A stretch of 64,000 nt of DNA from Fasciolopsis buskii (GCA_008360955.1 LUCM01005033.1:124001-188000), one strand, 5' to 3'; positions 14,501-26,500 are shown, counted from the first letter of the stretch. Notes: a model not told the origin generated them from the letters alone. Numbers and translations are program-made.

Positions 14501-15892
14501 ACAGGTTGTCAAATGCCTTGCGTGACAAGCAGAAGAAAAATGAACCATTATTTCAGACTTTCCTGTCGGAAACGTCCAGTTTTTTCGTCATCGGTTCTGA
14601 CACAACCGATTACTGAAGTAAAGGACGTATGCGAAGACCGAAATCATTTTTTACAACGGGAATGAATTTTTAGCTTGTCATGTCGACGTAAATGTTGTTG
14701 ACTCAGGTAACTTTGGGAAGACGAACGGCCTTTTGCTTTCGTTTTTTTGAAAACATTTTCCATAAGAATAATAGATTGCTTCCAGCCGTCGTTATGCTCT
14801 CACCGAGTAGCGCTATTAAAAAGGCTACATGAGTATCACTTCGATACATGAGCCGTTTCCCAATCGCACAGAAATTCATGCTATGTTCAAGAAAAAACAA
14901 AACCGGTCACAGGGTTCCCAATGTTTGCTGTCATTGGTAATAGCAATGGTCAATTTACAACAGACACCTATCTGTCAGTAATAGTGCATCCCATTGGAAC
15001 CGCATAATATTATCATCGAGGAAATTGTGTGGGTCATTCAAAAACGAGTTTGGTCGCAGCTTTAGCAAAATGACTGTCATTCCAGATGTACCAAAAACAT
15101 AGCAATTCCTAATGTTTGCATCACGAATTGCCCGAAATTAAGATAACTAGATTCCACACTCAATCTGTGTTAATTTTTCCAGCAGCAATTGAGTTTATGC
15201 AGACAACACTGGGGCGACTTTTGTTTCCATTGTCTATCAGTTCGTTTTTTTTTTGAGGGGGGATGCTGAAATTCATATTTCACGGAAAAATCCGTTATTC
15301 GATCTAAAACGATATCTAACCCCATTGCTTGTTCGTCAAAATATCTGAAAAAGATTTGTTCGTGAAAGAATTGCTGATTTGGTCGTGCATTATTGAATTT
15401 CGGCATTGTTCAATTCCGAACAGGGATTTGGATGAAGGATCGATTGTATTTTTTTACAGATGTCACAAAAAATATGATGTCTAAGGGCAATCACTAGAAG
15501 AAGGAACGGATCTACTTGCACCAGGCTGGACAAAATGTGGGCGACGAACATTATTGCATGTGTTCTGTTGGAAATTACACCTATGGTTTAAATTGATGGA
15601 AAATATTTCCAATAATAATTCCACTTCTGTGGAATTAGATGGGATGCATTCCTCTGACAGAAACTGATGATTGCATGGCGCATGAAATCTCGGATAAAAA
15701 ACAGAGAAAAACAAGAACACATATGGACGCGTCACGATACATAATCCAACAAGCAAAGTGCCAGAATATGAAGTAACCTTGTTCCGCGGGAACTTGTCCA
15801 CCGAGTCGTCTAGGTACATGCAAAGGGAACTGAATTTGGTAGGAGAGTAGCAGTAATAGGAGTTTGTATGTTTTCATGAAAGTGTTCACCAT
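8509..15892. other. No gene recognised; short hairpin and a possible LINE end
   Basis: Non-coding. It contains a perfect 9-base inverted repeat at 9429-9458 and the possible LINE end at 10000-10162. No exon-like frame with usable splice sites was recognised. Confidence 0.6.
10000..10162 (+). mobile_element. Possible 3' end of a non-LTR element
   Basis: A GC-richer block with B-like and coding-like debris ends in GTCCTGGTTGTAAAATAAAT plus further AAAT units. A short A-rich microsatellite tail after such a block is usual for RTE-type LINE ends. No protein can be read, so this rests on the tail alone. Confidence 0.25.
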
Positions 15893-16052
15893 GACCGGTG
15901 GTGGCCAAGCGCATAAGGTCGTGGCGTTTGAACACGAAGGTCGAGTGCTCGATTCCTCCCACCACCGGTCAACTTCTGCACTTTGCAGCCCTCTATTGGC
16001 CGCGGCCCCCTTCTTGAAAACTGATATACATTGCTATTTCATTAATAAAAGA
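15893..16052 (+). mobile_element. tRNA-derived SINE, family 1, copy 1
   Basis: The tRNA-like head has an A-box region (GGTGGCCAAGCGCATAAGG) and a B-box region (TCGAGTGCTCGATTCCTCCC). It is followed by an unrelated body (TTTGCAGCCCTCTATTGGCC) and an end, CATTAATAAAAG. The same order of blocks recurs at 26501, 31605 (minus) and 59536. Confidence 0.75.
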
Positions 16053-16068
16053 AGCAAGAGCTAAAAGA

Positions 16069-16222
16069 TCAACTCACCATTAAGAAACCATGGAAGCAGT
16101 GTACGGCTGTTGCATCCTTGTTAGAAATCATCAGGAGTGCATATACACAGCGCCCGAATCGGGACGCGAACCCGAGTGATTTTGAGTCGAACGCCTTAGC
16201 CATTGGGCTACCGGGCAGGATT
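16069..16222 (-). mobile_element. tRNA-derived SINE, family 2, minus member of an inverted pair
   Basis: The minus strand has an A box, GTAGCCCAATGGCTAAGGCG, and a B box, GGGTTCGCGTCCCG. The body follows: GATTTCTAACAAGGATGCAAC, then CTTCCATGGTTTCTTAATGG and TGAGTTGAT. It abuts family 1 copy 1 on its left and faces a plus copy at 16285. Confidence 0.75.
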
Positions 16223-16284
16223 TCAACGGTTTACTGAACTTCACCACATGATGTTGCATCCATTCGTCACCGATGACCACGGCC

Positions 16285-16427
16285 ACGATCTTAATGGCTA
16301 GTACATTCGGCTCAGATTTCCCGTCTCGGATTGGCGACCCTGTTCGTCCCCTAGTTAATCATTGCTGGTGATTCTTACCAAGGACGAAGCCAATGCTTCC
16401 ATGGTTTCTTAATGACAAGCTGAGCTT
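16285..16427 (+). mobile_element. tRNA-derived SINE, family 2, plus member of an inverted pair
   Basis: The head is CGATCTTAATGGCTAGTACA, the B-box region is diverged, and the body GATTCTTACCAAGGACGAAG, CTTCCATGGTTTCTTAATGA and CAAGCTGAG matches the minus copy at 16069. Heads face each other across about 60 bases. Confidence 0.65.
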
Positions 16428-16679
16428 TGATTTCTCTTGTTCAGTTATTTTATGAATAATGCAAAAGGATAAACGACGGCTTTGATTTGCCTGAACGCAC
16501 TTTCATTTCGCGGTGCTACAAAATGCGCTGCTCGTATGTTTGTCAAATATGTGAACTTAATTCGTTACTAAATCCGGTGAAAGAAGAGTCCAATAACTCG
16601 GAGCTTCCATGAAGCGAGCCAATCAAATAGGAGCGTTTGCTGGACCCATATTCTGAACAATGAATGTGTATGGACGGTT

Positions 16680-16708
16680 TTGTGTGCGTGTGTGTCTGTG
16701 TGTGTGGT
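16680..16708 (+). repeat. (TG)n microsatellite, imperfect
   Basis: TG units are interrupted by CG and CTG. Confidence 0.85.
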
Positions 16709-19700
16709 CATGACAACAACACTGGAAGAGTCCAGGCTAAAACTCTGGGTAGGGAGTCTGCATTAGGTCAAATTCCGGTCCGTGCATGTTAATGCCACGA
16801 CGCGTTCTATGAAGCACCACAGAGAGAACAAGGGTCACCCAACCAGGAAGAATAGGATCTCATGCGTAAATGGTGAGGTTGTGTTCGTTGTTAGCGCGAG
16901 TATCACGGTCGATGCGACATGAACGGTGCCATGTTAAAGGGAAAAGACAAAATGCCTGGGTTAGCAAATAGGGGTGGAAGAGGTCACATGCATAAATAAT
17001 GTGTGTGGGGGGATGGGGAAGTGACGTGAATGCTGATGGCCAAAGGGGAAATAAATGTCAACCAGCTAGATGAGGGTCATGTGAGAAAAATGGATCGTTG
17101 AAAGAAGGTACGGGAAAGAAAGGCTTTGAGGAAGAATCAGCATTCGGAACAGTTGAAATCGAACTCTAATACAAATTTATTAAAATATCAAATTAAATGT
17201 CACTCTAAAGATTGTTATAGTAGTAACAAGGTCATTCTATCGTTCGTGCAAAAAACTCTATTTGTTGTTACATTTGGAAATTTGTGACCTAAAGAGACTA
17301 AAATACCAATTATCGAAATATTCTGAGAAAGGTGAACGGATGAGCAAACTTACTTGCTTTGAATTACCTTATCATACTGATTGCTACCTCTAGAATTCTT
17401 GAACGTGCTGGCATTTTTTGTGTCACTCATCATCCATCGTGCCCCTAGTTTATGTGATTTTGCTTAATTAAGGTCTATGCACGCTTTTAGTTTTGATCCT
17501 AGAGTAGTAGCATTTAACGCAAATTAGTTGTTCGTGAGCCACTTTATACGCTATTGAAGGTGAATACGTACGATGCTACAGATGAATATTTTGGAGATAT
17601 GTAAGAATTATCAAAAGTGAACTTAATCAGCCATGATTAAATGGAATTGATTGTAAATTTTCCAAGATCAAAAGGTTGATATTAGAGATCATCTCATACA
17701 AAAATAAACGATACCGTTCAAATTAAGCTTTACTTCACTGATGTAAGGCATAATAGGTACATAGTTATTTCGATTAACCATTGAATTTGCTGCAAGGTGA
17801 ACGTAAAATTTTCTATTAAACTAGCGTCATTTCCTGTGAGATGGACCCCCCTCTAGGGACGACGTTTGAGAAGCCAAATATTAAAATTTATTTTTGTTTC
17901 ATTGCATTAAATACTGTAATCCTGTCTTGCATCACTCTACAAACGCGAATCATTTGTCTACATCCAAAGTCGAAACATCTTCGAAAAATGACAGTGCCAT
18001 TGGAATAATTTGACGAAGATACCAATTTAAATAAAATCGACACGGGGACCAAAGGTTATAGATCTTCCTACCTTCGTACACCTAAGCAGGGAGGACAAGA
18101 AGGGTCATGAAATCCATCTGGTTGAGCAAATCAGTCTAGTGAGGACAAGCAGGACTTTGTTTTACAGTCTGTTGAATGAGACTGAATTCGTTGTATTATG
18201 CCACTCGCAGCACTTACCAAAGGTCGTCGAGCCTCGTTTATCCATTAGGTGTGATGCGGTTAAACCACGGTGTTTTCTGGATGTGTATGTTGCGGGATTT
18301 TCCCGGATGTTTTACCCAACTTTCCTAGGACATCACCTCATGTTTTCGGTGCGTAAGCTTCATCCCCATCAAAAAGTGGAAAATATTGCAAAGCCTGCAG
18401 AGAGCCAATTTTAAGTACATTAAATGAAGTAAACATCACTGGAAACTCAAACATCTTAACACCGAGTTCATTAAATTCATCCAATACCGTGTCTCCTGTT
18501 GGTTTTGTTTGAATATTCGTAGACTACGATGATCATACCTCTGCGTTATTTTGTTACCAGCTTCCACATTTTATCTGGAAGAATACTTCCAGACTTACTT
18601 GATCCAGTTTGCATTTATTTCTATCTCTTTCCTGCTTCTTCGACTGTTCCGTTTAAAAACGCCTGGAAATTTGTCAAGAACTTGCCACGTTTGGTTCCAT
18701 AGGAATTCGTTTTCAAAACATTTGGGCATTGATCACTAGGTAAACTTTCTATTCGTGATTTCGGTTTAGAAAGAGAATAGAAAATGACTTGATGCATGTT
18801 AACAGTCAGTTGATACTCTACCTGTTCCATTGCTCACTCAAGGATTGCTGTGATCCATCACAACGAGCATCGGAAAATGCGCACGCTCAAATTTTTAAAA
18901 ATGTAGGTCAACTTGTATTCAGAAATGGACCTTGCAAAAAACGACCCAAAGCTGATCAGTTGATTGTGCGAAAATGTGAGTCTGATGTATACGTGTGCAA
19001 GTTTGTGCAAGGAGAACGGAATGAAAAGTATCTCCATCAAAACTTAACAAAAAGTGAACAGATGAACAGTTTTCGATCATTCTACCAAGAAAATCTGGAA
19101 GCCAATTTATCATCGGTAATGATCTAAAATGTCGCAATTCGTACAGGTCCTTCGATCAATTGTGAAAGTGTTCATGCTGTTCATATTGGTCCCGTACAGT
19201 CTACTTCTTTGTCTAGCTGCATCGTGTTTTTTTGAAATACAACGTCTGTTTGTGAAATGTACGCAAGACAATATACTATCTTCAAAACGGTAAAGTACCT
19301 TCTCCTAGTTGTTGTCAATTTTTCGAATTTTTATCACTTGATCTGGACAGTTTTCAACTTTAGGCTCCATATAAATGGGTGTGGTCATGAGTGATGAACA
19401 AAGGACTAAAAAGAGTTTTTTCTTACAAAAGAGGACGGAGGGAGCTGATGGGCCAAATGTACTATGCAATCAACCCAGTTAGTGAGAAGTTCGTTGGGAT
19501 CCCACCTACGGACCATTGGGGGTACGATTGTTTGCATTTAGTTACCAGAAAGAGGAATATGCGATAACGAAAAGAGAATATAAGCAATTTGCTGCTTTCA
19601 TGAAGCACACGAATGGATGTGTCCTGGGATAGGGAAGCGTGTTTTTTAAACCTTTCTAAAGTAAGCAATTCAAAAAACAAACACAACAGCACTGAAATTA

Positions 19701-19743
19701 TGGTCAGATTTGGAAGCGAGGGTAACGGAAGAGAAAACAAATG

Positions 19744-19749
19744 TTTATT
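19744..19749 (-). terminator. Candidate polyadenylation signal AATAAA
   Basis: This is the first AATAAA on the minus strand after the stop of the channel gene, about 270 bases downstream. The hexamer is common in AT-rich DNA, so this is only a plausible 3' end. Confidence 0.3.
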
Positions 19750-20017
19750 TACAGTTATCACTACATAAAATATGCAAACATAATGCCCGGTTTTGTCAAA
19801 ATGCAAATAATGCCCAACTACATTCTAGCAGTGGGCAAAGTCTGATTCACGAGAGGGGATGATAGTAAAACCAGTTTGATAGACGTCAAAAGAACAAACC
19901 CCTCTAAAATGACATCAGTGAATTGTTGCCTAGTCGCACCAGTAGATCAAGTGATTTGAGGAAAAAACCAAAAATCCGGGGAATTGGGCACATTAGAGGA
20001 TAAAGAATACGGGGTTA

Positions 20018-20443
20018 CTATTTCAGATACTCCGTAGTTATTGGTTGGCAAACAGACGCGCCCAAACAAGCTTCCGGGACTGTACCCAAGGCTAACACTG
20101 TAATCCAGAAAATAGCACCAATCAGAAAAAAGCTCAGCGTCAGAGCAGTTTTTAAAATTTTCAAGCAACAATTTACTGGGACGTGGGAAGAGATTGAACT
20201 ACATGCCGATATGTACGGTGGTGCTGGGGAGCCAGGTTGAACAGCACTCGGTTGAACTGTATTGTGACACAAACAAACTTGACAGTCTGGTAACTCCATT
20301 CCAGACAGTCCTGGATTATTGTGCCCGTTTGTTCTGCGCGAGGTACTCATATTGCGCCATCGTAGGCCACGAAATCCACCGCCAGGTCCACCGTTTCTCG
20401 GTTCACTCGCATTGGTACATAAGAACCCATCGTTGTAAGCGTC
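20018..20443 (-). CDS. LGIC terminal exon H: loop remainder, M4 and stop
   Basis: The acceptor TCTATTTTAG (exon starts at 20443, phase 0) continues exon G in frame for 141 codons to a TAG at 20020-20018. Residues 1-95 continue the cytoplasmic loop: Gly/Arg/Asn-rich (about 17-45), then a cysteine cluster (CQVCLC at 54-59, CC at 92-93). Residues about 98-119 (KTALTLSFFLIGAIFWITVL) are a single membrane helix with the F..........FW pattern of M4, so the C-terminal tail of about 20 residues would be extracellular. Position, phase and a lone hydrophobic helix followed by a stop all fit the last exon of a Cys-loop receptor. The reading frame has no homology that I can name beyond this. Confidence 0.75.
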   Translation of the reverse strand, partial: DAYNDGFLCTNASEPRNGGPGGGFRGLRWRNMSTSRRTNGHNNPGLSGMELPDCQVCLCHNTVQPSAVQPGSPAPPYISACSSISSHVPVNCCLKILKTALTLSFFLIGAIFWITVLALGTVPEACLGASVCQPITTEYLK

Positions 20444-22759
20444 CTAAAATAGATCGAATTCATTATTTCTGTGTGCCTTCACTTCAGCCATGTTTGGCAG
20501 TTTTTTTTTCCCGCATCTACGCGTTCAGACATAAAATGGATTTGCATAATTAATGACAGATGGTGGATAGGTTAAAATGTAGAAACAATTCGACCAGTAC
20601 AAAGTGAAAAGTTCCCGATGGAGAACTTTATGACCTTTGAATGTCCCAGGTTCGACTTTTGCCATCGTCGGACACCTGTACACTCATTTAATTCAGCTGA
20701 TCATTGTTCCTTCGTTGCGATAACGTGCACCTCATGAATGATATACGAAACACAAGTGACAAAGATCTTTGTATTGAGGCATTTGAGTTTCGGTCTCTCG
20801 ATGAGCTGCATGAGGTTTTAACGATGTAATATGATTTGGCGTAATGCAACATCCATGAAATCGGAAATCTTTTCAAACATATCTTCGAATGGGATTTGAA
20901 AGGTATCTTAAAATCCATTATCTATAGCTTTCCGGCCAGGAACATTGGACGTTTTTGTTGTTGCTATGCCCAAGAGTACCAGCAACCGTTTTTAACGTCT
21001 CATTGCATCCTTGCTGTAGGTCGTGTTAAAATGGTTGAAATGATGACTGACCGGAAACATTTGCATCCCATTATGCACGTGTGGGTCTGTGTTTCCGGTA
21101 GCGCTCATTCGTGAACCATGGTTAGTGCGCCATTTTTCTCCTATAATGTGGATTTCTAGAATATTCACAGGACGCTAACGATCTTGTACTGGAAAACTAG
21201 CAAAAATGATAGTCCCAGTGGATTACAGACTCTGTGAACTGGGCTTGTTCGTGGCAGAAGTCAACGCTATCCTCTATCAGCTTCATTCAGTCGAACATGA
21301 TGTGTACGAATGGCTCTGCAAAGTGTTCATTTATTTTGCAAACCCTCATTATGAAAGGTGCTTTACACTTTGTTCCCATCTGTAATGTTCCCCACAAAAG
21401 GAAAAGAACTAATTGGGCAATGAACACGAGACTGCGTAAATGATGCGCAACAAAGGTTATCAGGCAGGTCTGCACTTAGATTTCCTGAACGGACAGATAC
21501 TTTTTGCCCCACTTCGGGTTGACTCATCGAGCTGTAAACCTGATCAAATTTTCTTGCCGCTCTTCGTGCCACAACCGTACCGAGCCGATGCGTTGGCAAT
21601 CAACGTCCGTGCTGACCGAATGATTAATGTCTAATTACATAAATAAACGCTATCGGAGTACACTTGGTGCAACAAGATGGGCGTAAAATATCGGCCTTTT
21701 GCTGCTCGTTGTTTTGTTGTTCGTCGTTCTGTCGGTCACTGTTGCTGCATTCACTTGTCAGTACGCACTTGTTGGTCAGACTGAGATCTGCCTGAACTCC
21801 ATGTGTACGGTGCGCCACATGGGATAGTGGCAGTTAGGCTAGACACACTTTTCCCTTCTAAATGGAGCATCCGAAACTGATCGGGTCTAGCAGTCGATGA
21901 ATAATCTTTGTACCTATTCCAAACTACTAAATTGTAATCTGGAGATTAGTCACTCATTGTTAAATGAATGTAGCTGATAACCGCTGTGAAGTGGAACACT
22001 GGTTTTGTAAAGATCGAAATGAGGCAAATCACCGTGGATTCACAAGCCAGTATATTCGTGAATATTCCTTTTCTAAAATCTATACAGGTAACAATTTCAG
22101 GCAAAAATGCATGCAATGCTTTTCACGTATTCGCGTACTCCGTATGACTGACTTACTTCCCTAAAACTATTCATCATAAATTGTTAGCTCACACGAGACT
22201 ACTGAGACCACAGAAGCAAAGCACACTTTTGTTGAGAAATATAAGGAACAAATATAATCTAAGAGAGGGGTCGGAAACGGGAATCGAATTAAGTGACTAT
22301 GGACAGGGCACCAAAACACCGGACTATCACCACGCGTTTTCCTTCCACGAAGTTTGCACGTCATCAACATTGTATAGTGTCATCAGACGGTTTTGCTCCA
22401 AAAGTAAAATATGCTAAGAAAAATCAACTACTATGACCTCTATTTCAAAGCTGATAAAAGTGTCTGAGAAGAATAGTACTAGTATTAATTTCTACGAAAT
22501 TATCCATCTGGCACTTACAATTATTTTTACTGTTCTGAAGTTTTGTTCCAATGTATTAAGCCGGAAAGTTTTACAAATTGCTTTCGTATTGTACGATGCA
22601 CCATATAATTCCAATTTCCGCGTTAAAACGGAACCTATGAGAAAGACTTTTAGTGTTTTTGGTTTTAATTTTTATAATTGTTAACTTTTCACCGAAGTGC
22701 TTTGGTTTTGGTCCCTAGCTTACGGTATCATTCACTCAAAAGAGAACAGAGTAGGAGGA

Positions 22760-23200
22760 ATGATAAAACATCATCTTCAATGTGATGAATCGAACAACCA
22801 TACAAAAGGGGATGGAGTTCTAATTCAGGATCACCACTAACCGAGACACTCAGCCATATCACATATTGTCTTCAACCGCCTTCTGAAGGGACCCCGTGAA
22901 TTTCAACGGGGCAGTCTGACTGCGCTCACGCGAGCCAATCCCATGGTTAAATTTTCACACTTTTCTCATGTCGTCAACGGCCACTCCAAGCCACACCTCA
23001 ACCATCAGCTGCTTCACAAAAAGCATTCCCCGGGACAGTCGTTCTGTGGGCACGCGCAAAACACGTCCCAACTACCTCAACCTATTCTGATTCAGTGCTT
23101 ATTCTGAAGACTGGACTCTAGGACCCAGTACCTTAGGCCTAACTTCTGAGTTACTTAAGAAATTCTATCACCATATTCTACCAATACTACGAAGGCAACG
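22760..23200 (-). mobile_element. Decayed LINE, C-terminal end of the reverse transcriptase protein
   Basis: Translated on the minus strand with frame changes and stops, the region reads VRRKVLGPRVQSSE, then L-x-R-V-L-R-V-P-T-E-R-L-S-R-x-M-L-F, then ICDMAECLG. This is the familiar tail of flatworm non-LTR retrotransposons (W-L-G-H-V-L-R-M-P-x-x-R-L-P-R-R-x-L-F, later D-M-A-x-x-R). Several stops and shifts show that it is dead. It lies in the last intron of the channel gene, in the same orientation, and is visibly richer in G and C than the DNA around it. Confidence 0.7.
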
Positions 23201-23804
23201 ATGTTCAAACACCGAAAATCTTCGCACGTTTTCTGATCTCAGTGACTATATCTCTGAACCTTGTAGCAACATCGACTTTACTGTTGTGGCGTATACTGGA
23301 AATGTAATCGAAAACTCCATAGCACCTTGATGCAATCGATACGCGGAGATGGTTCATTAAAATCCTCTGAAACACTTGACAACAATAAGAACTGCGACAT
23401 AGTACTTCCGAAACTCATTAGATTATTGTTTCCAGTTACCGACAAGATATCACTCAACTCACCGTAATGCATCGACACCGCGAGCGTGTGGATACTTCCG
23501 TTTAAGAAGAAAATACTTTTTGGAGAATAAGGTGGTACATTTTACGTAGATTTTGCTATATTTTAGTCGAGACTGTTTTGCCCAAAACAAACTATGTAAA
23601 TACACTGACCCCGACTTAAATACGGCCCTTTCCGTTAAACGATGGCTATTTTCGTCAGTGACATTTCCGACCTGAGCGCCAGGGTAATTTTGTGATTTTA
23701 GTTGCACTACACCCTTTCGAACGTTTTTGCTGGCTCAAAACTGCAAACTGGATGTACATGAATAAATCCAACTTATAATCTTGTGACAACACTAACTCTC
23801 TCTT

Positions 23805-23825
23805 TTACACACACACACACATACA
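23805..23825 (+). repeat. (CA)n microsatellite
   Basis: A short pure CA run lies in an intron of the channel gene. Confidence 0.9.
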
Positions 23826-24166
23826 TTAGCGGCGAAAAAAGGATCGAACTGGTGAATTATCGTGTTGGGACACAAAATCTAATAAGCCGATTGGAGGGTT
23901 AGGGTTTTGAAATTTTTCGTAACATTGGAAATTAAATAACTACATGAAAAGTCGTTTTCAAATGTCAGTTTAGCAAGAGGAAAGGGTGCGTCTAGACATT
24001 CATTTCACGATGATTGCACATGAAAACCAATGAGATCCTTCGACATCAACATGCAATGAGGATACCTCTATAATTGGTATCAACAGGCCCATCAAATTTA
24101 CCAAGCGAATTTTATTCCGAAAATCTATCGAAAAATGCTCCCTTGAATTGTTTAGTGTGTTCTTAC

Positions 24167-24904
24167 CAATTTTGTTCCCCCTATTCCAATGGGTTGTGGA
24201 CTGAATCCCATCGGCGCTGGACTGTTTCCAGCCGAGTTACCTTGACCGTGCGTTCCCATGCCAGAACAGACATGTCCAGAAGCTCCACAACTACTGTTAC
24301 TGCAATAAACGCCACTGGTTCCGTTGGTTGACACAAAGCCTCCGCTCGCACGTCCTTGGAGACCCGTGCAACTCATACAATTGTCTGGACATGCGCCAGA
24401 GTTACTTCCACCACAGGCACAACCTTGGAAGCAGCCGGTATTTAGTGCTGAGTTAACATTCAGTGCAGGGGTCCCAGGTATCGCAGCAGCTTTATTCTGT
24501 AAAAGACTCAGCGAGGGAGTTCTCAGACAGCGACGTTTACGTTGTAGCAATATTCGATCGGACCAGCGCTGTTCGAGCACAGCCAAGCAACTGGTCCCGC
24601 CAAGGACAATGACGCACAGGAGTAGCCATATATCCACCAGTCCAGGTTGGCCGTTTGCGCCTATTAGTTCTCCGCTAAGCCAAATCCATAATCCGGTAAT
24701 TGTCAGTAGCAAGGTTAACTGAAACCAGGTGACCACGTGCGCGCCGATCGGTCCGTTCCATGAGATCAATAACGAGACCATTACAATGAGCACCGGAGCC
24801 AAACTGTACAGCGCAATTCGAGTCGTTTGAGGAAAACATATGTTTACTCCTAAACTGTGATCCGAACCTGGTGCGGATACGAAGTACAAATGCAAAAAAT
24901 AAGT
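24167..24904 (-). CDS. LGIC exon G: M1, M2, M3 and Cys-rich cytoplasmic loop
   Basis: This 246-codon exon is phase 0 at both ends (acceptor TACTCATCAG, donor TTG|GTAAGA). Residues 30-49 are M1 with the family's conserved proline (YSLAPVLIVMVSLLISW). Residues 57-76 are M2 (VVTWFQLTLLLTITGLWIW), with Leu at the 9' position and Thr at 12' when the segment is aligned on G-A-H in place of P-A-R. Residues 89-110 are M3, with VDIWLLLC like the family's (I/L)D.W...C, ending LEQRW. Residues 115-246 are the start of the cytoplasmic loop: a basic patch (LQRKRRC), then a Gly/Ser/Asn/Cys-rich stretch with ten cysteines. No Glu is present at -1', so the pore does not look like a classical cation channel. 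Selectivity is inference only. Confidence 0.87.
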
Positions 24905-24952
24905 CTGATGAGTAGGTAAATCATCACTAATGGGGACAGCTAAAATACTCAC
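24905..24952 (-). other. 48-base intron with consensus ends
   Basis: The intron runs from GTGAGT to CATCAG between the two exons that precede M1. Its length is a multiple of three and it has no in-frame stop, so a retained transcript would stay open. Very short introns beside very long ones are typical of trematode genes. Confidence 0.55.
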
Positions 24953-25022
24953 CAGTCGTAAGTATTTAACTGATAGAAGAATCTCGTATGCCGATGACGA
25001 GTGTCCAGTGGAGCGGAAAATG
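24953..25022 (-). CDS. LGIC exon F: short exon before the membrane domain
   Basis: The acceptor GACACAG is followed by 70 bases and the consensus donor CTG|GTGAGT. One base completes the previous codon and 23 codons follow, ending YEILLSVKYLRL in phase 0, which matches the next exon. An in-frame TGA just upstream of the acceptor forces this start. The position, directly before M1, and the alternating hydrophobic pattern fit the last extracellular strand of the family (Y..L.v.f.l.R), though the match is loose. The following intron is only 48 bases. The entry phase would also allow a direct join to exon C, but that would omit the Cys-loop. Confidence 0.5.
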
Positions 25023-26500
25023 CTGTGTCACTGTCACGGAGCTGCGCGCGGCAGCACCATAATTCAGCAATCAGTCAAGCATGTCCTTCCTATAAAAGAA
25101 TCGGAGGAGCATCGCCCTCTTAAACTTCTTACGGTCAGTTGGCTTGGTTCAAAGTAGGTCGACCGGCCGCTGACAGACATATGATGAATTAGGTCAGTAA
25201 TTCTACTCCGTGATTATCGAGCAGTACATTTGAACGGGTTGGACTAGAGATTCCCTTTAAGATGCTAGGAAAGTTTATGCGACAAGCAGTCCACGGAGAG
25301 GATTATGGAGACTGAGTTCACTGTTGATGGGTTCTTGAAAATGTACCGTGCACTGAAGTACAAAATATCCAGAACTATTTTGAAAATGAATAATCAACTA
25401 GAAGCAATCACATCGGACGAACGTGTTTAACGTTCATCCAAAATATAGACAATTTCCTTAAGTCGCACTGAAACTAAAGTTACAGCAAATGACACATTTA
25501 TTGTAACCGAGTTGAAGTAAATCAAAAATCTTTCATAAAACGGAGAATTATTATTGCACCGAGTGGTCCTTGTTCCTACAGGTATGCGTGTAAATAATTT
25601 TAATGGTCCAAAGGAAACAGCTCGAACATGGACTGCTCCAGTAAGAACAAAACTGGCACCGACCATTTTTCCAGCACATGAAAAATGAGTTCATCATGAG
25701 AACCGATGACCGGTTATTGAGACACAAAAGAAAACTTCTGGAATGTGAAAGTTGAAGAGATAACAAGAACTGTCCTCTACTTTATGCAAAATATTCAGAT
25801 TCCGAATGCCCTAATTAATGACTAACTTTTACCGTTTGCCACGTTTTTATTTTGGCCCCCGTTTTAACGGCTTTTCGGATAGTGGGCAAGACGTCTTCAT
25901 TGTTTTGTCACGCAAACTCCCGACCGAGGATTGGCTGTCATTTGCCATTGGCAAAGTGAAAAACCTAACATTGTTTGCGATTACAGTGACTGCAGTTACC
26001 CATGGAGGCATCGTGTAACTCAATGATCAAGGCAGTATTCTGAAAGGTTTTGCCAGCTGGATCCACATGGGGCATCAAGGGAAAACAAGATTCTTTCCAG
26101 AAACTTCTTTTTGGACACTGATCAAACCCGGGTGGTCACATTCCGGTTTTGTTCAATAGTGGATTTTGCATGTGTCTATTCTGTTTTTGACTTAATTACA
26201 GTCTCCAGTAATTTTTCGACTGAAATTAGTCAATAGTAGATGGCTAGGTAGGAGAAAAGAACAAAGCCTCTCCGGAAGCGCACCACTGACTCCGCGGTAT
26301 CTGTCGTTCATTCGTGATTAACCAACTTAACATTGTCTAAACATCACAGCTGTAAAACATCAAAAACAAATTAATCATCCGTGTAACTCAGTGATTCAAA
26401 TGCGATTCGATTCCGTGACCGGAGTGTAACCGACCAAACAGAAAAGTCTGGAGAAAAGTGTCTCAGTTCTCTTCTTTAACTAAAATTTTTTGGTAGTTAT

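Larger units (their letters stand above)
16428..20017. other. No gene; 3' flank of the channel gene
   Basis: From 16740 to about 17160 the sequence is G-rich and looks like an old unclassified repeat. The rest is AT-rich. The last part holds the 3' untranslated region of the channel gene. Confidence 0.55.

Noticed and set aside
24074..24722. Two plus-strand open frames over the membrane exon
   Set aside because: They are antisense shadows of the channel exon, which has domain support and splice sites.
25606..25617. FPLD on the minus strand (SMFELFPLDH) as the Cys-loop
   Set aside because: A stop follows directly after the His codon, there is no cysteine and no usable donor. A neighbouring frame (LTGAVHVRAVSF) starts in a compatible phase but has no Cys-loop and only a weak donor.
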